64,000 bases of DNA, from assembly GCF_009763805.1 (NCBI RefSeq), contig NZ_CP046804.1:3348001-3412000 (forward strand), read 5' to 3'. This document shows, piece after piece, positions 11,404 through 23,123 of this stretch; the stretch's first letter is position 1, and every line of letters starts with the position of its first letter. The notes under the pieces were generated by a model. The model had not been told where the DNA came from and did no database searches. It worked only from the letters and a program-made list of their open reading frames with translations. This DNA comes from Vibrio cidicii (GTDB lineage: Bacteria; Pseudomonadota; Gammaproteobacteria; Enterobacterales; Vibrionaceae). Position numbers and translations under genes: made by a program.

Positions 11404-12458
11404 ACGACTGATGGTAATGGCCGGCGGAAACCGGTGGACACGTGTTCCCGGGTTTGGCTGTTGCCAAAAAACTTCAGCAACAGGGCTGGGAAATCCGTTG
11501 GCTGGGCACGGCTGATCGCATGGAAGCCGAATTGGTGCCGAAACACGGCATTGAGATCGATTTTATTAAAGTCAAAGGACTGCGTGGTCAAGGATGGAAG
11601 CGTCTATTGGTTGCGCCGTTGCAAATCATCAACGCTATTTTACAAGCGAAAGCCCACATTAAAGCGTGGCAGCCGGATGCGGTGCTGGGAATGGGCGGCT
11701 ACGTCAGTGGCCCTGGCGGCATCGCGGCATGGCTATCCGGCATTCCAGTGGTGCTGCATGAACAGAACGCGGTGGCGGGTTTAACCAATCAATGGCTGGC
11801 TAAAATTGCCAAAAAAGTGTTCCAAGCTTTTCCGGGCGCATTTCCACACGCAGATGTGGTCGGCAACCCGGTACGTGATGATGTGGTTGCTCTCGCTGAG
11901 CCGCTACAACGCATGCAAAACCGCCAAGGGCCAATCCGCATTTTGGTGATGGGCGGCAGCCAGGGCGCGCGCATTCTCAATCAAACTCTCCCTGCTGTTA
12001 TGGCGACCTTAGGTAGCGGCTTTGAGATTCGCCATCAAGCTGGAAAAGGCAATGCGCAAGAGGTCGAACAAGCCTACCAACAAGCGGGCGTCAAACACGC
12101 ACAAGTGAGTGAGTTTATCGACGATGTAGCCGCCGAATACGCATGGGCGGATCTGTTGGTGTGCCGCTCTGGTGCGTTGACGGTATCTGAAGTTTCTGCC
12201 GCGGGCGTGGCAGCCATTTTTATCCCGTTTATGCATAAAGATCGCCAACAAGCGTTGAACGCAGACCATCTGGTCGCCTGCGGCGCAGCGAAGATGATTG
12301 AGCAACCACAGTTGAGTGTGGAAAAACTGGTGGTGGAGATACAGCCTCTGGATCGCAACCGTTTACTTGCGATGGCAATAAAGGCCAGAGCCGCGGCACA
12401 GACCAACGCAGACCAAGTGGTTGCAGACGCGATCATCGCGCTAACCAATAAGAATTAA
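11390..12458 (+). CDS. murG: UDP-GlcNAc:lipid I N-acetylglucosaminyltransferase MurG (apparent +1 frameshift near codon 14)
   Basis: MurG makes lipid II by adding GlcNAc to lipid I on the inner face of the inner membrane. The start ATG at 11390 lies inside the end of ftsW and gives [13 protein letters not shown]. The sequence then has GAAAC at 11427-11431. With GAAC the glycine-rich donor loop becomes [11 protein letters not shown], the MurG signature, and the rest of the protein follows in one frame. Corrected length is 355 residues, equal to E. coli MurG. Other motifs are [22 protein letters not shown] and [10 protein letters not shown]. As with its essential neighbours, the frameshift is best read as a sequence error. 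Confidence 0.94.
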
Positions 12459-12471
12459 AGAGTAGAGATCA

Positions 12472-13935
12472 ATGACGATTCAACATACGCAAGATTTAGC
12501 CCAAATCCGAGCCATGGTGCCAGAGATGCGCCGTGTGAAGTCTATCCACTTCATTGGAATTGGTGGCGCGGGGATGAGCGGCATCGCGGAAGTCCTCTTG
12601 AATGAAGGCTACCAAATCACCGGCTCTGACATAGCAGAAAATGCGGTGACTGAACGTTTGGCGCAAAAAGGGGCCAAGGTATTTATTGGCCACCAAGCCA
12701 GTAATATTGACCAAGCGAGTGTCGTGGTGGTTTCAACGGCCATCAACGAGGCGAATCCAGAAGTGAAAGCCGCTCGTGAAGCGCGTATTCCGATTGTGCG
12801 CCGTGCTGAAATGCTGGCGGAGCTGATGCGTTTTCGTCATGGCATTGCCGTTGCGGGCACGCACGGCAAAACCACCACCACGGCGTTAGTGACACAAATT
12901 TACTCAGAAGCGGGGCTCGATCCGACGTTTGTCAACGGCGGATTAGTTAAAAGCGCAGGCACCAACGCGCGCTTAGGCTCCAGCCGCATCTTGATCGCCG
13001 AAGCCGATGAAAGCGATGCCTCTTTTTTGCACTTGCAGCCGATGGTCAGCATCGTCACCAATATTGAAGCCGATCATATGGACACCTATGGCGGTGATTT
13101 TGAAACATTGAAGCAGACTTTCATCGATTTCCTACACAATTTACCGTTTTACGGACAGGCGATAGTCTGCATTGATGATCCGGTGATTCGCGAGTTGATC
13201 CCAAGAATTAGCCGCCAAGTGATCACCTATGGTTTTTCACCAGACGCCGACGTGCGTATTGAAAACTATCGCCAAGATGGGCAGCAAGGCAAATTTACCG
13301 TGGTGCGTAAAGATCGCGCTAATCTGGAAATTACCTTGAACATTCCAGGGCGCCATAATGCGCTCAACGCTTCAGCGGCGATTGCGGTGGCAACCGAAGA
13401 CGATATTAGCGATGACGCGATCTTAGCCGCAATGATTGGCACGCAAGGAACCGGTCGTCGTTTTGAGCACCTTGGCGAATTTGAGACGGGCAACGGCAGC
13501 GCCATGCTGGTGGATGACTATGGTCATCACCCAACTGAGGTCGGCGTGACGATCAACGCCGCGCGCAATGGCTGGCAAGAGAAACGCCTAGTGATGATTT
13601 TTCAGCCGCATCGCTACAGCCGTACTCGTGATCTCTATGATGACTTTGCCAATGTGCTGGAGCAGGTCGATGTACTGATTATGCTGGATGTCTATGCCGC
13701 CGGAGAAAAGCCGATCGCGGGAGCCGATGGTCGTGCGCTCTGTCGTACCATTCGCAGCCGTGGCAAATTGGATCCGATTTTCGTTCCCGACTCGGCCCAG
13801 CTACCGTCAGTGCTTGCGAATGTGCTGCAAGATGGTGATCTGGTGCTGGCGCAAGGGGCTGGTGATGTTGGTAAAGTCGCTAGACATCTCGCCGCTTTGG
13901 AACTGAATATCGCCAAAATGAAATCATTGTCATAA
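12472..13935 (+). CDS. murC: UDP-N-acetylmuramate:L-alanine ligase
   Basis: MurC attaches the first amino acid, L-alanine, to UDP-MurNAc. The UDP-binding start [18 protein letters not shown] (about residues 24-41) and the ATP loop [13 protein letters not shown] are intact. [10 protein letters not shown] and [10 protein letters not shown] belong to the central and C-terminal ligase domains. Length is 487 residues, normal. It starts 13 bp after murG and is the last Mur-synthesis gene in the run. A 189-bp gap with its own promoter separates it from ftsQ. Confidence 0.96.
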   Translation: MTIQHTQDLAQIRAMVPEMRRVKSIHFIGIGGAGMSGIAEVLLNEGYQITGSDIAENAVTERLAQKGAKVFIGHQASNIDQASVVVVSTAINEANPEVKAAREARIPIVRRAEMLAELMRFRHGIAVAGTHGKTTTTALVTQIYSEAGLDPTFVNGGLVKSAGTNARLGSSRILIAEADESDASFLHLQPMVSIVTNIEADHMDTYGGDFETLKQTFIDFLHNLPFYGQAIVCIDDPVIRELIPRISRQVITYGFSPDADVRIENYRQDGQQGKFTVVRKDRANLEITLNIPGRHNALNASAAIAVATEDDISDDAILAAMIGTQGTGRRFEHLGEFETGNGSAMLVDDYGHHPTEVGVTINAARNGWQEKRLVMIFQPHRYSRTRDLYDDFANVLEQVDVLIMLDVYAAGEKPIAGADGRALCRTIRSRGKLDPIFVPDSAQLPSVLANVLQDGDLVLAQGAGDVGKVARHLAALELNIAKMKSLS

Positions 13936-14014
13936 ATGGTGGGTATAAATACACAGAGCCGAACGAGGATCGCGGATTTCCGATAACTTGGTTGCGATTT
14001 CTTATTATCAGTAT

Positions 14015-14042
14015 TTGATAGTTTATCAGAGCTCAGTATAAT
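14015..14042 (+). promoter_or_regulatory. Candidate sigma-70 promoter for ftsQAZ
   Basis: TTGATA (14015-14020) and a perfect TATAAT (14037-14042) with 16-bp spacing lie in the gap between murC and ftsQ, about 83 bp before the ftsQ start. Extra promoters feeding ftsQAZ are known in other gammaproteobacteria; this one is inferred from sequence only. Confidence 0.65.
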
Positions 14043-14124
14043 CCCAAGGTTAAAGTGCTTGCTTTTCGTATCGTGAATATTCAGAGAGAAAAGTCTAAAT
14101 AAACTCAGTCAGGAAGCGCAAACT

Positions 14125-14910
14125 TTGACGGAACTGACAGTCGATGACGTTGAATTTCAACGTGAAAATCGAATAAATAAAACGCCTCATATTATTGGCG
14201 CTCTGTTTTTGGCCGTCGTTGTTACGTTAATTGGCTCGATTTTATATTCAACATTAAGTTGGATGTGGGACGATCAGCGTCTGCCGTTGTCAAAAATGAT
14301 CCTACAAGGTGATTTGCGCTATGTAACACAAGAAGATGTGCAGCGTGCGCTCGCTCGTATTGATCACATCGGCACTTTTATGTCGCAAGATGTTGATGTG
14401 TTGCAACAAAGTGTAGAAGCATTGCCTTGGGTTGCTCATGCCGCCGTTCGTAAGCAGTGGCCAGATACAGTCAAAGTGTATCTGACGGAACATAGAGCCG
14501 AAGCCATTTGGAATGGTAACGCACTGCTTAATGAACATGGCATGGTTTTTGATGGTGATATTGCCCAATTAACAGAAGATAAAGTGAAACTTTATGGTCC
14601 AGTCGCTAGCGGTCCGGAAGTGCTCAATGTCTATCGGGAAATTAGCCCCGAGTTCGCAAAATTGGATTTGTCGATATCATCGCTAGTGCTCAATGATCGT
14701 AGAGCTTGGCAAATTATTCTGGATAACGGTATTCGGCTAGAGCTTGGCAAAGAATCGTTAGCGGAACGCGTAGCGAGGTTTTTCTCGCTCTACCGCCAGC
14801 TAGGTAGTAAGGCGGAGAAGGTCAGCTATGTCGACCTCAGGTATGATACGGGAGCCGCAGTTGGTTGGTTCCCAGAACAAGAGTTAGGACAAGAGAATAC
14901 AGATGACTAA
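14125..14910 (+). CDS. ftsQ: Cell division protein FtsQ
   Basis: FtsQ is a bitopic protein that recruits FtsL-FtsB to the division site. It has a cytoplasmic N-terminus, one membrane helix at about residues 23-44 (IIGALFLAVVVTLIGSILY), a POTRA domain (LPLSKMILQGDLRYVTQEDV onward) and the FtsQ beta domain. Length is 261 residues, within the family range. The start is TTG at 14125, chosen because AGGAAG lies 8-9 bases before it. Its stop overlaps the ftsA start by 8 bases. Confidence 0.93.
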   Translation: MTELTVDDVEFQRENRINKTPHIIGALFLAVVVTLIGSILYSTLSWMWDDQRLPLSKMILQGDLRYVTQEDVQRALARIDHIGTFMSQDVDVLQQSVEALPWVAHAAVRKQWPDTVKVYLTEHRAEAIWNGNALLNEHGMVFDGDIAQLTEDKVKLYGPVASGPEVLNVYREISPEFAKLDLSISSLVLNDRRAWQIILDNGIRLELGKESLAERVARFFSLYRQLGSKAEKVSYVDLRYDTGAAVGWFPEQELGQENTDD

Positions 14911-16165
14911 GACCGCGGATGATAATCTTATTGTTGGTCTTGATATAGGCACTGCAAGCGTATTAGCTCTGGTAGGTGAAATACTACCTGATGGTCAAAT
15001 CAATATCATAGGTGCGGGAAGTAGCCCGTCGCGTGGTATGGATAAAGGCGGCGTGAATGATCTTGAATCTGTGGTGAAATCGGTACAGAGGGCGATTGAT
15101 CAGGCCGAATTAATGGCTGAGTGCCAAATCAGCAACGTATTTATCTCTTTGTCGGGAAAACATATTGCCAGCCGTATCGAAAAAGGTATGGGAACAATAT
15201 CTGACGAAGAAGTCTCACAGGAAGATATGGATCGTGCTATACATACTGCAAAATCCATAAAAATCGGTGATGAACAGCGTATCTTGCATGTGATTCCGCA
15301 AGAGTTCACCATTGACTATCAGGAAGGTATTAAAAACCCCCTGGGCTTGTCTGGTGTGAGAATGGAAGTCAGTGTACATCTGATCTCCTGTCACAGCGAC
15401 ATGGCGCGCAACATCATCAAAGCCGTTGAACGTTGCGGGTTAAAAGTGGAGCAATTAGTGTTTTCAGGGCTTGCGGCAAGTAATGCGGTGATCACTGAAG
15501 ATGAAAGAGAACTCGGCGTTTGTGTGGTCGACATTGGTGCAGGCACCATGGATGTTGCCATCTGGACGGGAGGGGCGCTGCGCCACACCGAAGTGTTTTC
15601 TTACGCAGGCAATGCGGTGACTAGCGATATTGCTTTTGCGTTTGGTACGCCAGTCAGCGATGCTGAAGAGATAAAAGTGAAGTATGGCTGCGCGCTGAGC
15701 GAACTGGTCAGCAAAGACGACACCGTCAACGTACCTAGTGTCGGAGGCAGACCATCACGAAGCCTACAGCGTCAAACGCTGTCGGAAGTGATAGAGCCGC
15801 GCTACACAGAATTAATGGGTTTGGTGAATCAGACCATAGAAACGGTGCAACTAAAGCTTCGTCAGGATGGCATCAAGCACCATTTAGCTGCGGGTGTGGT
15901 TCTAACGGGCGGTGCAGCCCAAATCGAAGGATTGGTTGAATGTGCGGAACGCGTTTTCCGCAATCAAGTTCGCGTTGGTAAACCGCTGGAAGTGAGTGGT
16001 TTAACCGATTATGTAAAAGAGCCGTATCATTCCACGGCTGTTGGATTACTTCATTACGCACGCGATATGCGAGCCAGTGATGATGGTGACTACAACGAGC
16101 CCAAACGTTCGGCGGTCACTGGCTTGTTTGGCAAGCTGCGTAATTGGATACAAAAAGAGTTTTAA
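14903..16165 (+). CDS. ftsA: Cell division protein FtsA (actin-like FtsZ membrane tether)
   Basis: FtsA is an actin-fold ATPase that anchors FtsZ filaments to the membrane. It starts NLIVGLDIGTASVLALVGE (phosphate 1 region) and carries VVDIGAGTMDVAIW (phosphate 2) and VVLTGGAAQIEGL (adenosine region). The C-terminal end VTGLFGKLRNWIQKEF is the conserved amphipathic membrane-targeting helix. Length is 420 residues, as in E. coli. The ATG overlaps the end of ftsQ, which suggests coupled translation. Confidence 0.97.
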   Translation: MTKTADDNLIVGLDIGTASVLALVGEILPDGQINIIGAGSSPSRGMDKGGVNDLESVVKSVQRAIDQAELMAECQISNVFISLSGKHIASRIEKGMGTISDEEVSQEDMDRAIHTAKSIKIGDEQRILHVIPQEFTIDYQEGIKNPLGLSGVRMEVSVHLISCHSDMARNIIKAVERCGLKVEQLVFSGLAASNAVITEDERELGVCVVDIGAGTMDVAIWTGGALRHTEVFSYAGNAVTSDIAFAFGTPVSDAEEIKVKYGCALSELVSKDDTVNVPSVGGRPSRSLQRQTLSEVIEPRYTELMGLVNQTIETVQLKLRQDGIKHHLAAGVVLTGGAAQIEGLVECAERVFRNQVRVGKPLEVSGLTDYVKEPYHSTAVGLLHYARDMRASDDGDYNEPKRSAVTGLFGKLRNWIQKEF

Positions 16166-16197
16166 CCTGAGAGTTGCAGGAAAAACGGAGATAACAC

Positions 16198-17394
16198 ATG
16201 TTTGAACCGATGATGGAAATGTCTGACGATGCTGTAATTAAAGTCGTTGGGGTTGGCGGTGGCGGCGGTAACGCTGTAGAGCACATGGTGCGTGAATCCA
16301 TCGAAGGCGTGGAATTCATCAGCGTCAACACTGATGCACAAGCGCTTCGTAAGACGAGTGTGGGGAACGTGATCCAAATCGGTGGCAACATCACCAAAGG
16401 TTTGGGTGCGGGTGCAAATCCCCAAGTAGGTCGTGACGCAGCTCTAGAAGATAAAGAAAGAATTAAAGAAGTGCTCGATGGTGCCGATATGGTATTTATC
16501 GCAGCTGGTATGGGCGGTGGTACCGGAACCGGTGCAGCGCCAGTGATTGCTGAAGTCGCGAAAGAATTGGGAATTCTGACCGTTGCTGTTGTGACTAAGC
16601 CATTTAGCTTTGAAGGTAAAAAGCGTTTAGCGTTTGCAGAACAGGGTATCGACGAGCTATCGAAACACGTTGACTCGCTGATCACCATTCCAAACGAGAA
16701 ATTGCTCAAAGTGCTTGGTCGTGGGGTCACCCTTTTGGAAGCCTTTGCTAGCGCGAATGACGTACTAAAAAATGCCGTTCAAGGTATCGCAGAGCTGATT
16801 ACACGCCCTGGCATGATTAACGTCGACTTTGCAGACGTACGTACAGTGATGTCTGAAATGGGGCACGCCATGATGGGTAGCGGTATCGCTAAAGGTGAAG
16901 ACCGAGCAGAAGAGGCCGCTGAGATGGCAATTTCCAGCCCACTGCTTGAAGATATCGATCTTGCTGGCGCTCGTGGTGTTCTGGTGAACATTACGGCGGG
17001 TCTGGATATGCGTCTGGATGAGTTCGAGACAGTTGGTAACACGGTCAAAGCGTTTGCTTCGGACAATGCCACTGTGGTTATCGGTACTTCTCTAGACCCA
17101 GACATGGCAGACGAAATCCGCGTTACCGTTGTGGCGACAGGTATTGGTAACGACAAGAAACCAGACATTACCTTGGTTTCTGGCGGTAAAGCCAAAGTTA
17201 CTCAACCTGTAGTCGCTGCGAAAGTGGAAGAAAAGCCGGCACAGAGTATGCAAGAGAGAGCTCAGGTTGCTCCTCAGCCATCCGCGCCAGTCTCTTCTTC
17301 TCAAAGCTCTGGTAGTCAGAATACGGCGCCTAAGCCAGAGAAAGAGAGCGGTTACTTGGATATTCCGGCATTTTTACGTCGTCAGGCTGATTAA
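16198..17394 (+). CDS. ftsZ: Cell division GTPase FtsZ
   Basis: FtsZ is the tubulin homologue that forms the Z ring. The tubulin signature [13 protein letters not shown] is at about residues 104-116, and the N-terminal [14 protein letters not shown] loop is present. A variable, Pro/Ser-rich linker (about residues 330-380) leads to the conserved C-terminal tail [13 protein letters not shown], which binds FtsA and ZipA. Length is 398 residues. A good ribosome site (ACGGAGATAACAC) precedes the ATG. Confidence 0.98.
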   Translation: MFEPMMEMSDDAVIKVVGVGGGGGNAVEHMVRESIEGVEFISVNTDAQALRKTSVGNVIQIGGNITKGLGAGANPQVGRDAALEDKERIKEVLDGADMVFIAAGMGGGTGTGAAPVIAEVAKELGILTVAVVTKPFSFEGKKRLAFAEQGIDELSKHVDSLITIPNEKLLKVLGRGVTLLEAFASANDVLKNAVQGIAELITRPGMINVDFADVRTVMSEMGHAMMGSGIAKGEDRAEEAAEMAISSPLLEDIDLAGARGVLVNITAGLDMRLDEFETVGNTVKAFASDNATVVIGTSLDPDMADEIRVTVVATGIGNDKKPDITLVSGGKAKVTQPVVAAKVEEKPAQSMQERAQVAPQPSAPVSSSQSSGSQNTAPKPEKESGYLDIPAFLRRQAD

Positions 17395-17408
17395 TACCCA
17401 AGCACAAT

Positions 17409-17436
17409 TTGACACTGTTCAGAATTGTGGTAGCAT
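17409..17436 (+). promoter_or_regulatory. Candidate lpxC promoter
   Basis: TTGACA (17409-17414) and TAGCAT (17431-17436), spaced by 16 bp, lie in the 98-bp gap between ftsZ and lpxC. The -35 box is perfect; the -10 box is mediocre. It directly precedes the hairpin at 17438. Confidence 0.4.
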
Positions 17437-17437
17437 T

Positions 17438-17467
17438 CACGGTCGGTGTACTATACGACCGTGTTTT
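17438..17467 (+). terminator. Hairpin with short T run between ftsZ and lpxC
   Basis: CACGGTCG (17438-17445) pairs perfectly with CGACCGTG (17456-17463) around a 10-nt loop and is followed by TTTT. It may act as a partial terminator after ftsZ or as structure in the lpxC leader. The T run is short, so full termination is uncertain. Confidence 0.5.
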
Positions 17468-17492
17468 GTAGCACTTTTATCGAGGCAAGCAG

Positions 17493-18410
17493 ATGATCAG
17501 ACAACGTACTCTGAAGGAAATGGTGAAAACAACTGGTGTGGGGCTCCACTCTGGTCGTAAAGTCACATTGACTCTTCGCCCTGCCGCTGCAAACACTGGT
17601 ATTATTTATCGTCGTACGGATTTGAATCCGCCAATCGATTTTCCAGCGGATCCGGCTTCGGTCCGTGACACTATGCTATGTACTGCATTAGTGAGTGATG
17701 ACGGTGTTCGTATATCCACTGTTGAGCATTTAAACGCTGCGCTAGCGGGTATGGGGATCGACAACATAATTGTTGAAGTAGACGCTCCTGAAATTCCCAT
17801 TATGGATGGTAGCGCGAGTCCATTTGTTTATCTGCTACAGCAGGCGGGTATTGAATTCCAAAATGCGGCAAAGCGTTTTATTCGAATCAAGAAACCTGTG
17901 CGTTTTGAAGATGGCGATAAATGGGCTGAGTTTGTCCCATTTAATGGCTTCCGCATGGATTTTGAGATCGACTTTAACCATCCAGCCATTGAGTCTGACG
18001 AGCAACGTTTGTTGTTTGATTTCTCTTCGCAAGGCTTTGTACGTGAAATCTCTCGTGCTCGTACCTTCGGCTTTATGCGTGACATTGAGTACCTTCAATC
18101 GCAAAACCTCGTCTTGGGTGGCAGTTTCGATAACGCTATCGTACTGGATGATTACCGTATCCTAAACGAAGAAGGCTTGCGTTTCGAGAATGAGTTTGTG
18201 ACTCACAAAGTTCTGGACGCGATTGGCGATCTTTACATGTGTGGTCACGCGATTATTGGTGAGTTCCGCGCCTACAAATCAGGGCACGGTTTAAACAACC
18301 AACTATTACGTGCAGTACTGGCAGATCAAGAAGCGTGGGAATGGACGACCTTCGAAGAAGAAGCGGGTTCGCCAGTTGCCTTTGCTGAACCGAATATGGT
18401 TTTTGCCTAA
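17493..18410 (+). CDS. lpxC: UDP-3-O-acyl-N-acetylglucosamine deacetylase (lipid A synthesis)
   Basis: LpxC is the zinc-dependent enzyme of the first committed step of lipid A synthesis. The conserved [15 protein letters not shown] contains the first zinc histidine. Other family stretches are [14 protein letters not shown] and the C-terminal zinc and catalytic region [20 protein letters not shown] with [12 protein letters not shown]. Length is 305 residues, as in E. coli. It ends the dcw cluster and is followed by a clear terminator. Confidence 0.97.
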   Translation: MIRQRTLKEMVKTTGVGLHSGRKVTLTLRPAAANTGIIYRRTDLNPPIDFPADPASVRDTMLCTALVSDDGVRISTVEHLNAALAGMGIDNIIVEVDAPEIPIMDGSASPFVYLLQQAGIEFQNAAKRFIRIKKPVRFEDGDKWAEFVPFNGFRMDFEIDFNHPAIESDEQRLLFDFSSQGFVREISRARTFGFMRDIEYLQSQNLVLGGSFDNAIVLDDYRILNEEGLRFENEFVTHKVLDAIGDLYMCGHAIIGEFRAYKSGHGLNNQLLRAVLADQEAWEWTTFEEEAGSPVAFAEPNMVFA

Positions 18411-18431
18411 GCTGTCAGTCAATCGAATTTT

Positions 18432-18458
18432 AAAAGCCAGACGTAAGTCTGGCTTTTT
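18432..18458 (+). terminator. Terminator at the end of the division and cell wall cluster
   Basis: AGCCAGAC (18435-18442) and GTCTGGCT (18447-18454) form an 8-bp stem with a GTAA tetraloop, flanked by an A run on the left and five Ts on the right. It sits 22 bp after the lpxC stop. Confidence 0.88.
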
Positions 18459-18484
18459 GCTATCTAGCTATCCATTTTATACTT

Positions 18485-18658
18485 TTATCTGTACTTCCAT
18501 CCCGACCCATTTGCCGCACGGCAATCTACTGCCGTTGCCATTGGAAAAACTGCGCCTCGCGCTTGGTTAGATAGAAGAGCTAAATCTCGGACATCTAGTG
18601 GTAACATCTTAAACGAGCCGTTGTGCTGCAATGGTGATCTAACACGACGACTCACCAT
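18485..18658 (-). pseudogene. Degraded DUF721 (DciA-like) gene remnant
   Basis: A minus-strand frame of 57 codons opens MVSRRVRSPLQHNGSF and contains LALLSNQARGAVFPM followed by VDCRAANGSGWKYR and a stop. As far as I recall the family, DUF721 proteins (DciA, a DnaB helicase loader) have an N-terminal region with LNxxLxxxLP, then HCRxAN and a GWKMR-like stretch, and run to about 150 residues. Here the frame ends just after CRAAN, so most of the gene is missing. In several vibrios a DUF721 gene lies between lpxC and secA on this strand. The resemblance is by eye only; it could be chance. Confidence 0.35.
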
Positions 18659-18978
18659 TAATCTTAGCGATAAATGCACTTTAAGTTACCGTTTAACTAG
18701 AGTTCAAGGAGCTTTCACCTAATATTGATGCTGAATCCTCCACCAATATCAATAAAAACTTCAAAGCGCTTCAAACAATTGGGGTTAACAATGGTGATAA
18801 AAAAGAAAAATCCTTACACTAGACAGCATTATTTCCAATTTTAGCCTTGAAAATCCTACCTGACAGTACAATATCTGAGTTACATGATTTATCTCAGTAT
18901 CCTTAGTTTAAGACTGGTAGAGACTGAAGGCATTTATCGTAGATCACAGATGATCTAGCAAAGAGAGATTCATAACAA
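18659..18978. other. AT-rich gap upstream of secA
   Basis: No convincing gene was seen in this stretch. It must hold the secA promoter, but no element stood out clearly; TTGAAA (18847) and TACAAT (18867) are only 14 bp apart. A 6-bp inverted repeat, TAGATC (18940-18945) and GATCTA (18952-18957), lies just before the secA ribosome site AAGAGAGA. Confidence 0.5.
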
Positions 18979-21702
18979 ATGATAACTAAGCTACTGACAA
19001 AAGTTATTGGTAGTCGCAATGATAGAACACTGCGTCGCCTTAGAAAGATTGTTAAAGAGATCAACAATTACGAGCCAACGTTCGAGGCTCTGTCTGATGA
19101 AGAATTAAAAGCAAAAACCGTTGAATTTCGTCAACGTCTTGAACAGGGCGAAACGCTTGACCAGCTATTGCCAGAGGCATTTGCGACGGTGCGTGAAGCG
19201 TCAAAACGTGTTTATGGTATGCGTCACTTTGATGTACAGCTGATTGGCGGCATGGTGCTTAATTCGGGACAAATTGCGGAAATGCGTACCGGTGAAGGTA
19301 AAACGCTGACGGCGACATTGCCTGCTTACTTGAATGCTCTGCCTGGAAAAGGGGTGCATATTGTTACCGTCAACGACTACCTTGCCAAGCGTGATGCCGA
19401 GACCAACCGACCGCTATTTGAATTCCTAGGCATGACCGTTGGCATCAATATTCCTAACATGCCTCATCCGGCGAAAAAAGAAGCCTACCAAGCTGATATT
19501 CTTTACGGTACCAACAACGAATTCGGTTTTGACTACCTGCGTGACAATATGGCGTTTCGCAATGAAGACCGCGTGCAGCGTGCGCGTTTCTTTGCTGTAG
19601 TCGATGAAGTGGACTCGATCTTGATTGATGAAGCTCGTACGCCGCTGATTATTTCAGGCCCTGCGGAAGACAGTTCTGAGCTGTACACGCGGATCAACGC
19701 GCTCATTCCACTGCTGCAAAAGCAGGACAAAGAAGACAGCGAAGAGTACCGTGGTGATGGTCACTACACTGTGGACGAGAAGTCCAAGCAAGTTCACTTG
19801 ACTGAAACCGGTCAGGAATTTGTTGAAGAACTGATGGTGAAAAATGGCCTGATGGAAGAAGGCGATACCCTCTATTCTCCGACCAATATCAGCTTGCTAC
19901 ACCATGTCAACGCAGCACTGCGTGCGCACGTTTTGTTTGAGCGCAACGTTGACTACATTGTGACCGATGATGGTGAAGTGGTCATCGTTGATGAGCACAC
20001 TGGCCGTACCATGCCGGGGCGTCGTTGGTCTGAAGGTTTGCATCAAGCGGTTGAGGCAAAAGAAGGCGTCAAGATTCAAAATGAAAACCAGACGTTGGCT
20101 TCAATTACTTTCCAGAATTACTTCCGTCTGTATGAGAAACTGTCGGGTATGACAGGTACCGCAGATACTGAAGCATTTGAGTTCCAGCAAATCTATGGCT
20201 TGGAAACTGTGGTTATTCCAACCAACAAACCAATGATCCGTAACGATATGCCAGATGTGGTTTACCGCACTGAAGCGGAGAAATTTGCTGCAATCATTGA
20301 AGACATCAAAGAGCGCGTTGAAAAAGGTCAACCGGTTCTGGTAGGTACGGTATCGATTGAAAAATCGGAACTGCTGTCTAACGCGCTGAAGAAAGCCAAG
20401 ATCAAACATAACGTCTTGAACGCCAAGTTCCACGAGAAAGAAGCGGAAATCGTTGCTGAAGCAGGCAAGCCGGGCTCAGTGACTATTGCGACCAACATGG
20501 CCGGACGTGGTACCGACATCGTGTTGGGTGGCAGTTGGCAAGCTAAAGTTGAACAGATGGACAACCCAAGCCAAGCGCAGATTGATGCCATCAAAGCGGA
20601 ATGGAAAATCGTTCATGACCAAGTGCTAGATGCGGGTGGCCTACACATTATTGGAACCGAACGTCATGAATCTCGTCGTATCGATAACCAGTTGCGCGGC
20701 CGTTCTGGTCGTCAAGGTGATGCGGGTTCTTCGCGTTTTTATCTGTCGATGGAAGATTCCCTGTTGCGTATTTTCACCTCTGATCGCATGGCGGCCTTGA
20801 TTCAAAGCGGCATGGAAGAGGGGGAAGCAATCGAATCGAAAATGTTATCTCGTTCGATTGAAAAAGCGCAGCGTAAAGTGGAAGGGCGCAACTTCGATAT
20901 CCGTAAGCAATTGCTGGAATACGACGATGTGGCCAACGATCAACGCAAAGTGGTGTACGAACTGCGTGATGAGTTGATGGGCTCTGATGACATCAGCGAA
21001 ATGCTTGAGCACAACCGTGTTGATGTCCTGAATAATGTGATTGATGAGTACATTCCGCCGCAATCATTGGAAGACATGTGGGATCTGCTTGGCCTGCAAG
21101 ATCGCTTGAAGAACGATTTCGACCTCGATGCGCCGGTGAAACAGTGGCTGGAGCAGGACGATAAACTGTATGAAGAAGCACTACGCGATAAAATCATCGA
21201 TCTCGCGGTAGAAGTCTACAAAGCGAAAGAAGAAGTGGTCGGTGCCCAAGTGCTGCGCAACTTCGAAAAATCAGTGATGTTGCAAACGCTAGATACCTTG
21301 TGGAAAGAGCATTTGGCCGCGATGGATCACTTGCGTCAAGGGATCCATCTGCGTGGTTATGCGCAGAAGAACCCAAAACAGGAATACAAGCGTGAGTCTT
21401 TCGAGCTGTTTGAAGGTTTATTGGAAACACTTAAATCTGACGTGATTATGATCTTGTCAAAAGTGCGCGTTCAACAACAAGAAGAAGTGGAACGTATGGA
21501 AGCCCAGCGTCGAGCGCAAGCAGAAGAAGCGGCTCGCCGAGCGCAGGCGCAACACGCAGCGGCAGATAACCCATTGGCAGAGGGCGATGAGCACGTGTCC
21601 CATCAACCGGCTGTACGCGATGAGCGTAAAGTGGGCCGAAACGAACCTTGTCCTTGTGGCAGCGGCAAGAAATACAAACAGTGTCATGGTCAGATCAACT
21701 GA
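18979..21702 (+). CDS. secA: Preprotein translocase ATPase SecA
   Basis: SecA drives protein export through SecYEG. The 907-residue protein has the Walker A loop [10 protein letters not shown] at about residues 102-111, the DEAD-like [15 protein letters not shown], the helicase second half with [14 protein letters not shown], and [19 protein letters not shown]. The C-terminus carries the zinc-binding motif [13 protein letters not shown], used for SecB contact. No secM-like gene was seen in front of it. A terminator follows. Confidence 0.98.
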   Translation: MITKLLTKVIGSRNDRTLRRLRKIVKEINNYEPTFEALSDEELKAKTVEFRQRLEQGETLDQLLPEAFATVREASKRVYGMRHFDVQLIGGMVLNSGQIAEMRTGEGKTLTATLPAYLNALPGKGVHIVTVNDYLAKRDAETNRPLFEFLGMTVGINIPNMPHPAKKEAYQADILYGTNNEFGFDYLRDNMAFRNEDRVQRARFFAVVDEVDSILIDEARTPLIISGPAEDSSELYTRINALIPLLQKQDKEDSEEYRGDGHYTVDEKSKQVHLTETGQEFVEELMVKNGLMEEGDTLYSPTNISLLHHVNAALRAHVLFERNVDYIVTDDGEVVIVDEHTGRTMPGRRWSEGLHQAVEAKEGVKIQNENQTLASITFQNYFRLYEKLSGMTGTADTEAFEFQQIYGLETVVIPTNKPMIRNDMPDVVYRTEAEKFAAIIEDIKERVEKGQPVLVGTVSIEKSELLSNALKKAKIKHNVLNAKFHEKEAEIVAEAGKPGSVTIATNMAGRGTDIVLGGSWQAKVEQMDNPSQAQIDAIKAEWKIVHDQVLDAGGLHIIGTERHESRRIDNQLRGRSGRQGDAGSSRFYLSMEDSLLRIFTSDRMAALIQSGMEEGEAIESKMLSRSIEKAQRKVEGRNFDIRKQLLEYDDVANDQRKVVYELRDELMGSDDISEMLEHNRVDVLNNVIDEYIPPQSLEDMWDLLGLQDRLKNDFDLDAPVKQWLEQDDKLYEEALRDKIIDLAVEVYKAKEEVVGAQVLRNFEKSVMLQTLDTLWKEHLAAMDHLRQGIHLRGYAQKNPKQEYKRESFELFEGLLETLKSDVIMILSKVRVQQQEEVERMEAQRRAQAEEAARRAQAQHAAADNPLAEGDEHVSHQPAVRDERKVGRNEPCPCGSGKKYKQCHGQIN

Positions 21703-21718
21703 TCGTGACAGTATAAGT

Positions 21719-21748
21719 ACAAAGAGTCGCTTAGGCGGCTCTTTTTGT
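21719..21748 (+). terminator. Terminator after secA
   Basis: AAAGAGTCGC and GCGGCTCTTT pair across a TTAG loop with one G-T wobble, followed by further Ts. It lies about 17 bp after the secA stop. Confidence 0.85.
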
Positions 21749-21808
21749 ATCAGTGAGATATCACCCGACGATAGCAGCGGGGAACATAGAGAAAGGGGAA
21801 ACGCAGCA

Positions 21809-22207
21809 ATGAAACGAATTCATATTGTCGCAGGTATTATTTTTAATCAGGACAAAAGTGAGATTTTTATTACCAAACGACCAGATGATAAGCACCAAGG
21901 TGGCTTTTGGGAGTTTCCCGGTGGCAAAGTGGAAATGGGGGAATCGGTCGAGCAAGCACTGGTTCGTGAGCTGGATGAGGAAATCGGCATTCGCGTGACT
22001 GAGCAGAGCCTGTTTGAGCACTTAGAGTACGACTATCCAGACAAGTCGTTAAAATTTGATTTTATCTGTGTACACGCCTTTGATGGCCAGCCCTACGGCA
22101 AAGAAGGTCAGCAGTATGCTTGGGTCAAAGTGTCTCAGTTAAGTGAATACGCCTTTCCCGAAGCTAACGTGCCAGTGTTGCAGCGAGTATTAAAAGAGTT
22201 TGCTTAA
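21809..22207 (+). CDS. mutT: 8-oxo-dGTP diphosphatase MutT (Nudix hydrolase)
   Basis: MutT hydrolyses oxidised guanine nucleotides and so prevents A-to-C transversions. The Nudix box is intact (GGKVEMGESVEQALVRELDE followed by EIG), matching GX5EX7REUXEEXGU. The ATG at 21809 gives MKRIHIVAGIIFNQD and a 132-residue protein, the usual size. A longer in-frame extension upstream reads through the secA terminator and is not credible. mutT next to secA is the conserved order. Confidence 0.94.
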   Translation: MKRIHIVAGIIFNQDKSEIFITKRPDDKHQGGFWEFPGGKVEMGESVEQALVRELDEEIGIRVTEQSLFEHLEYDYPDKSLKFDFICVHAFDGQPYGKEGQQYAWVKVSQLSEYAFPEANVPVLQRVLKEFA

Positions 22208-22237
22208 TCTCTGGTCTCCCGTTGGGATTGTTGTTAG

Positions 22238-23110
<873 letters not shown>

Positions 23111-23123
23111 TTAAATAATTATG

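Noticed and set aside
18847..18872. TTGAAA and TACAAT as a secA promoter
   Set aside because: The spacing is only 14 bp, too short for a standard sigma-70 promoter.
21587..21808. A long N-terminal extension of MutT
   Set aside because: It would be translated across the secA end and terminator; the MutT family start is at 21809.
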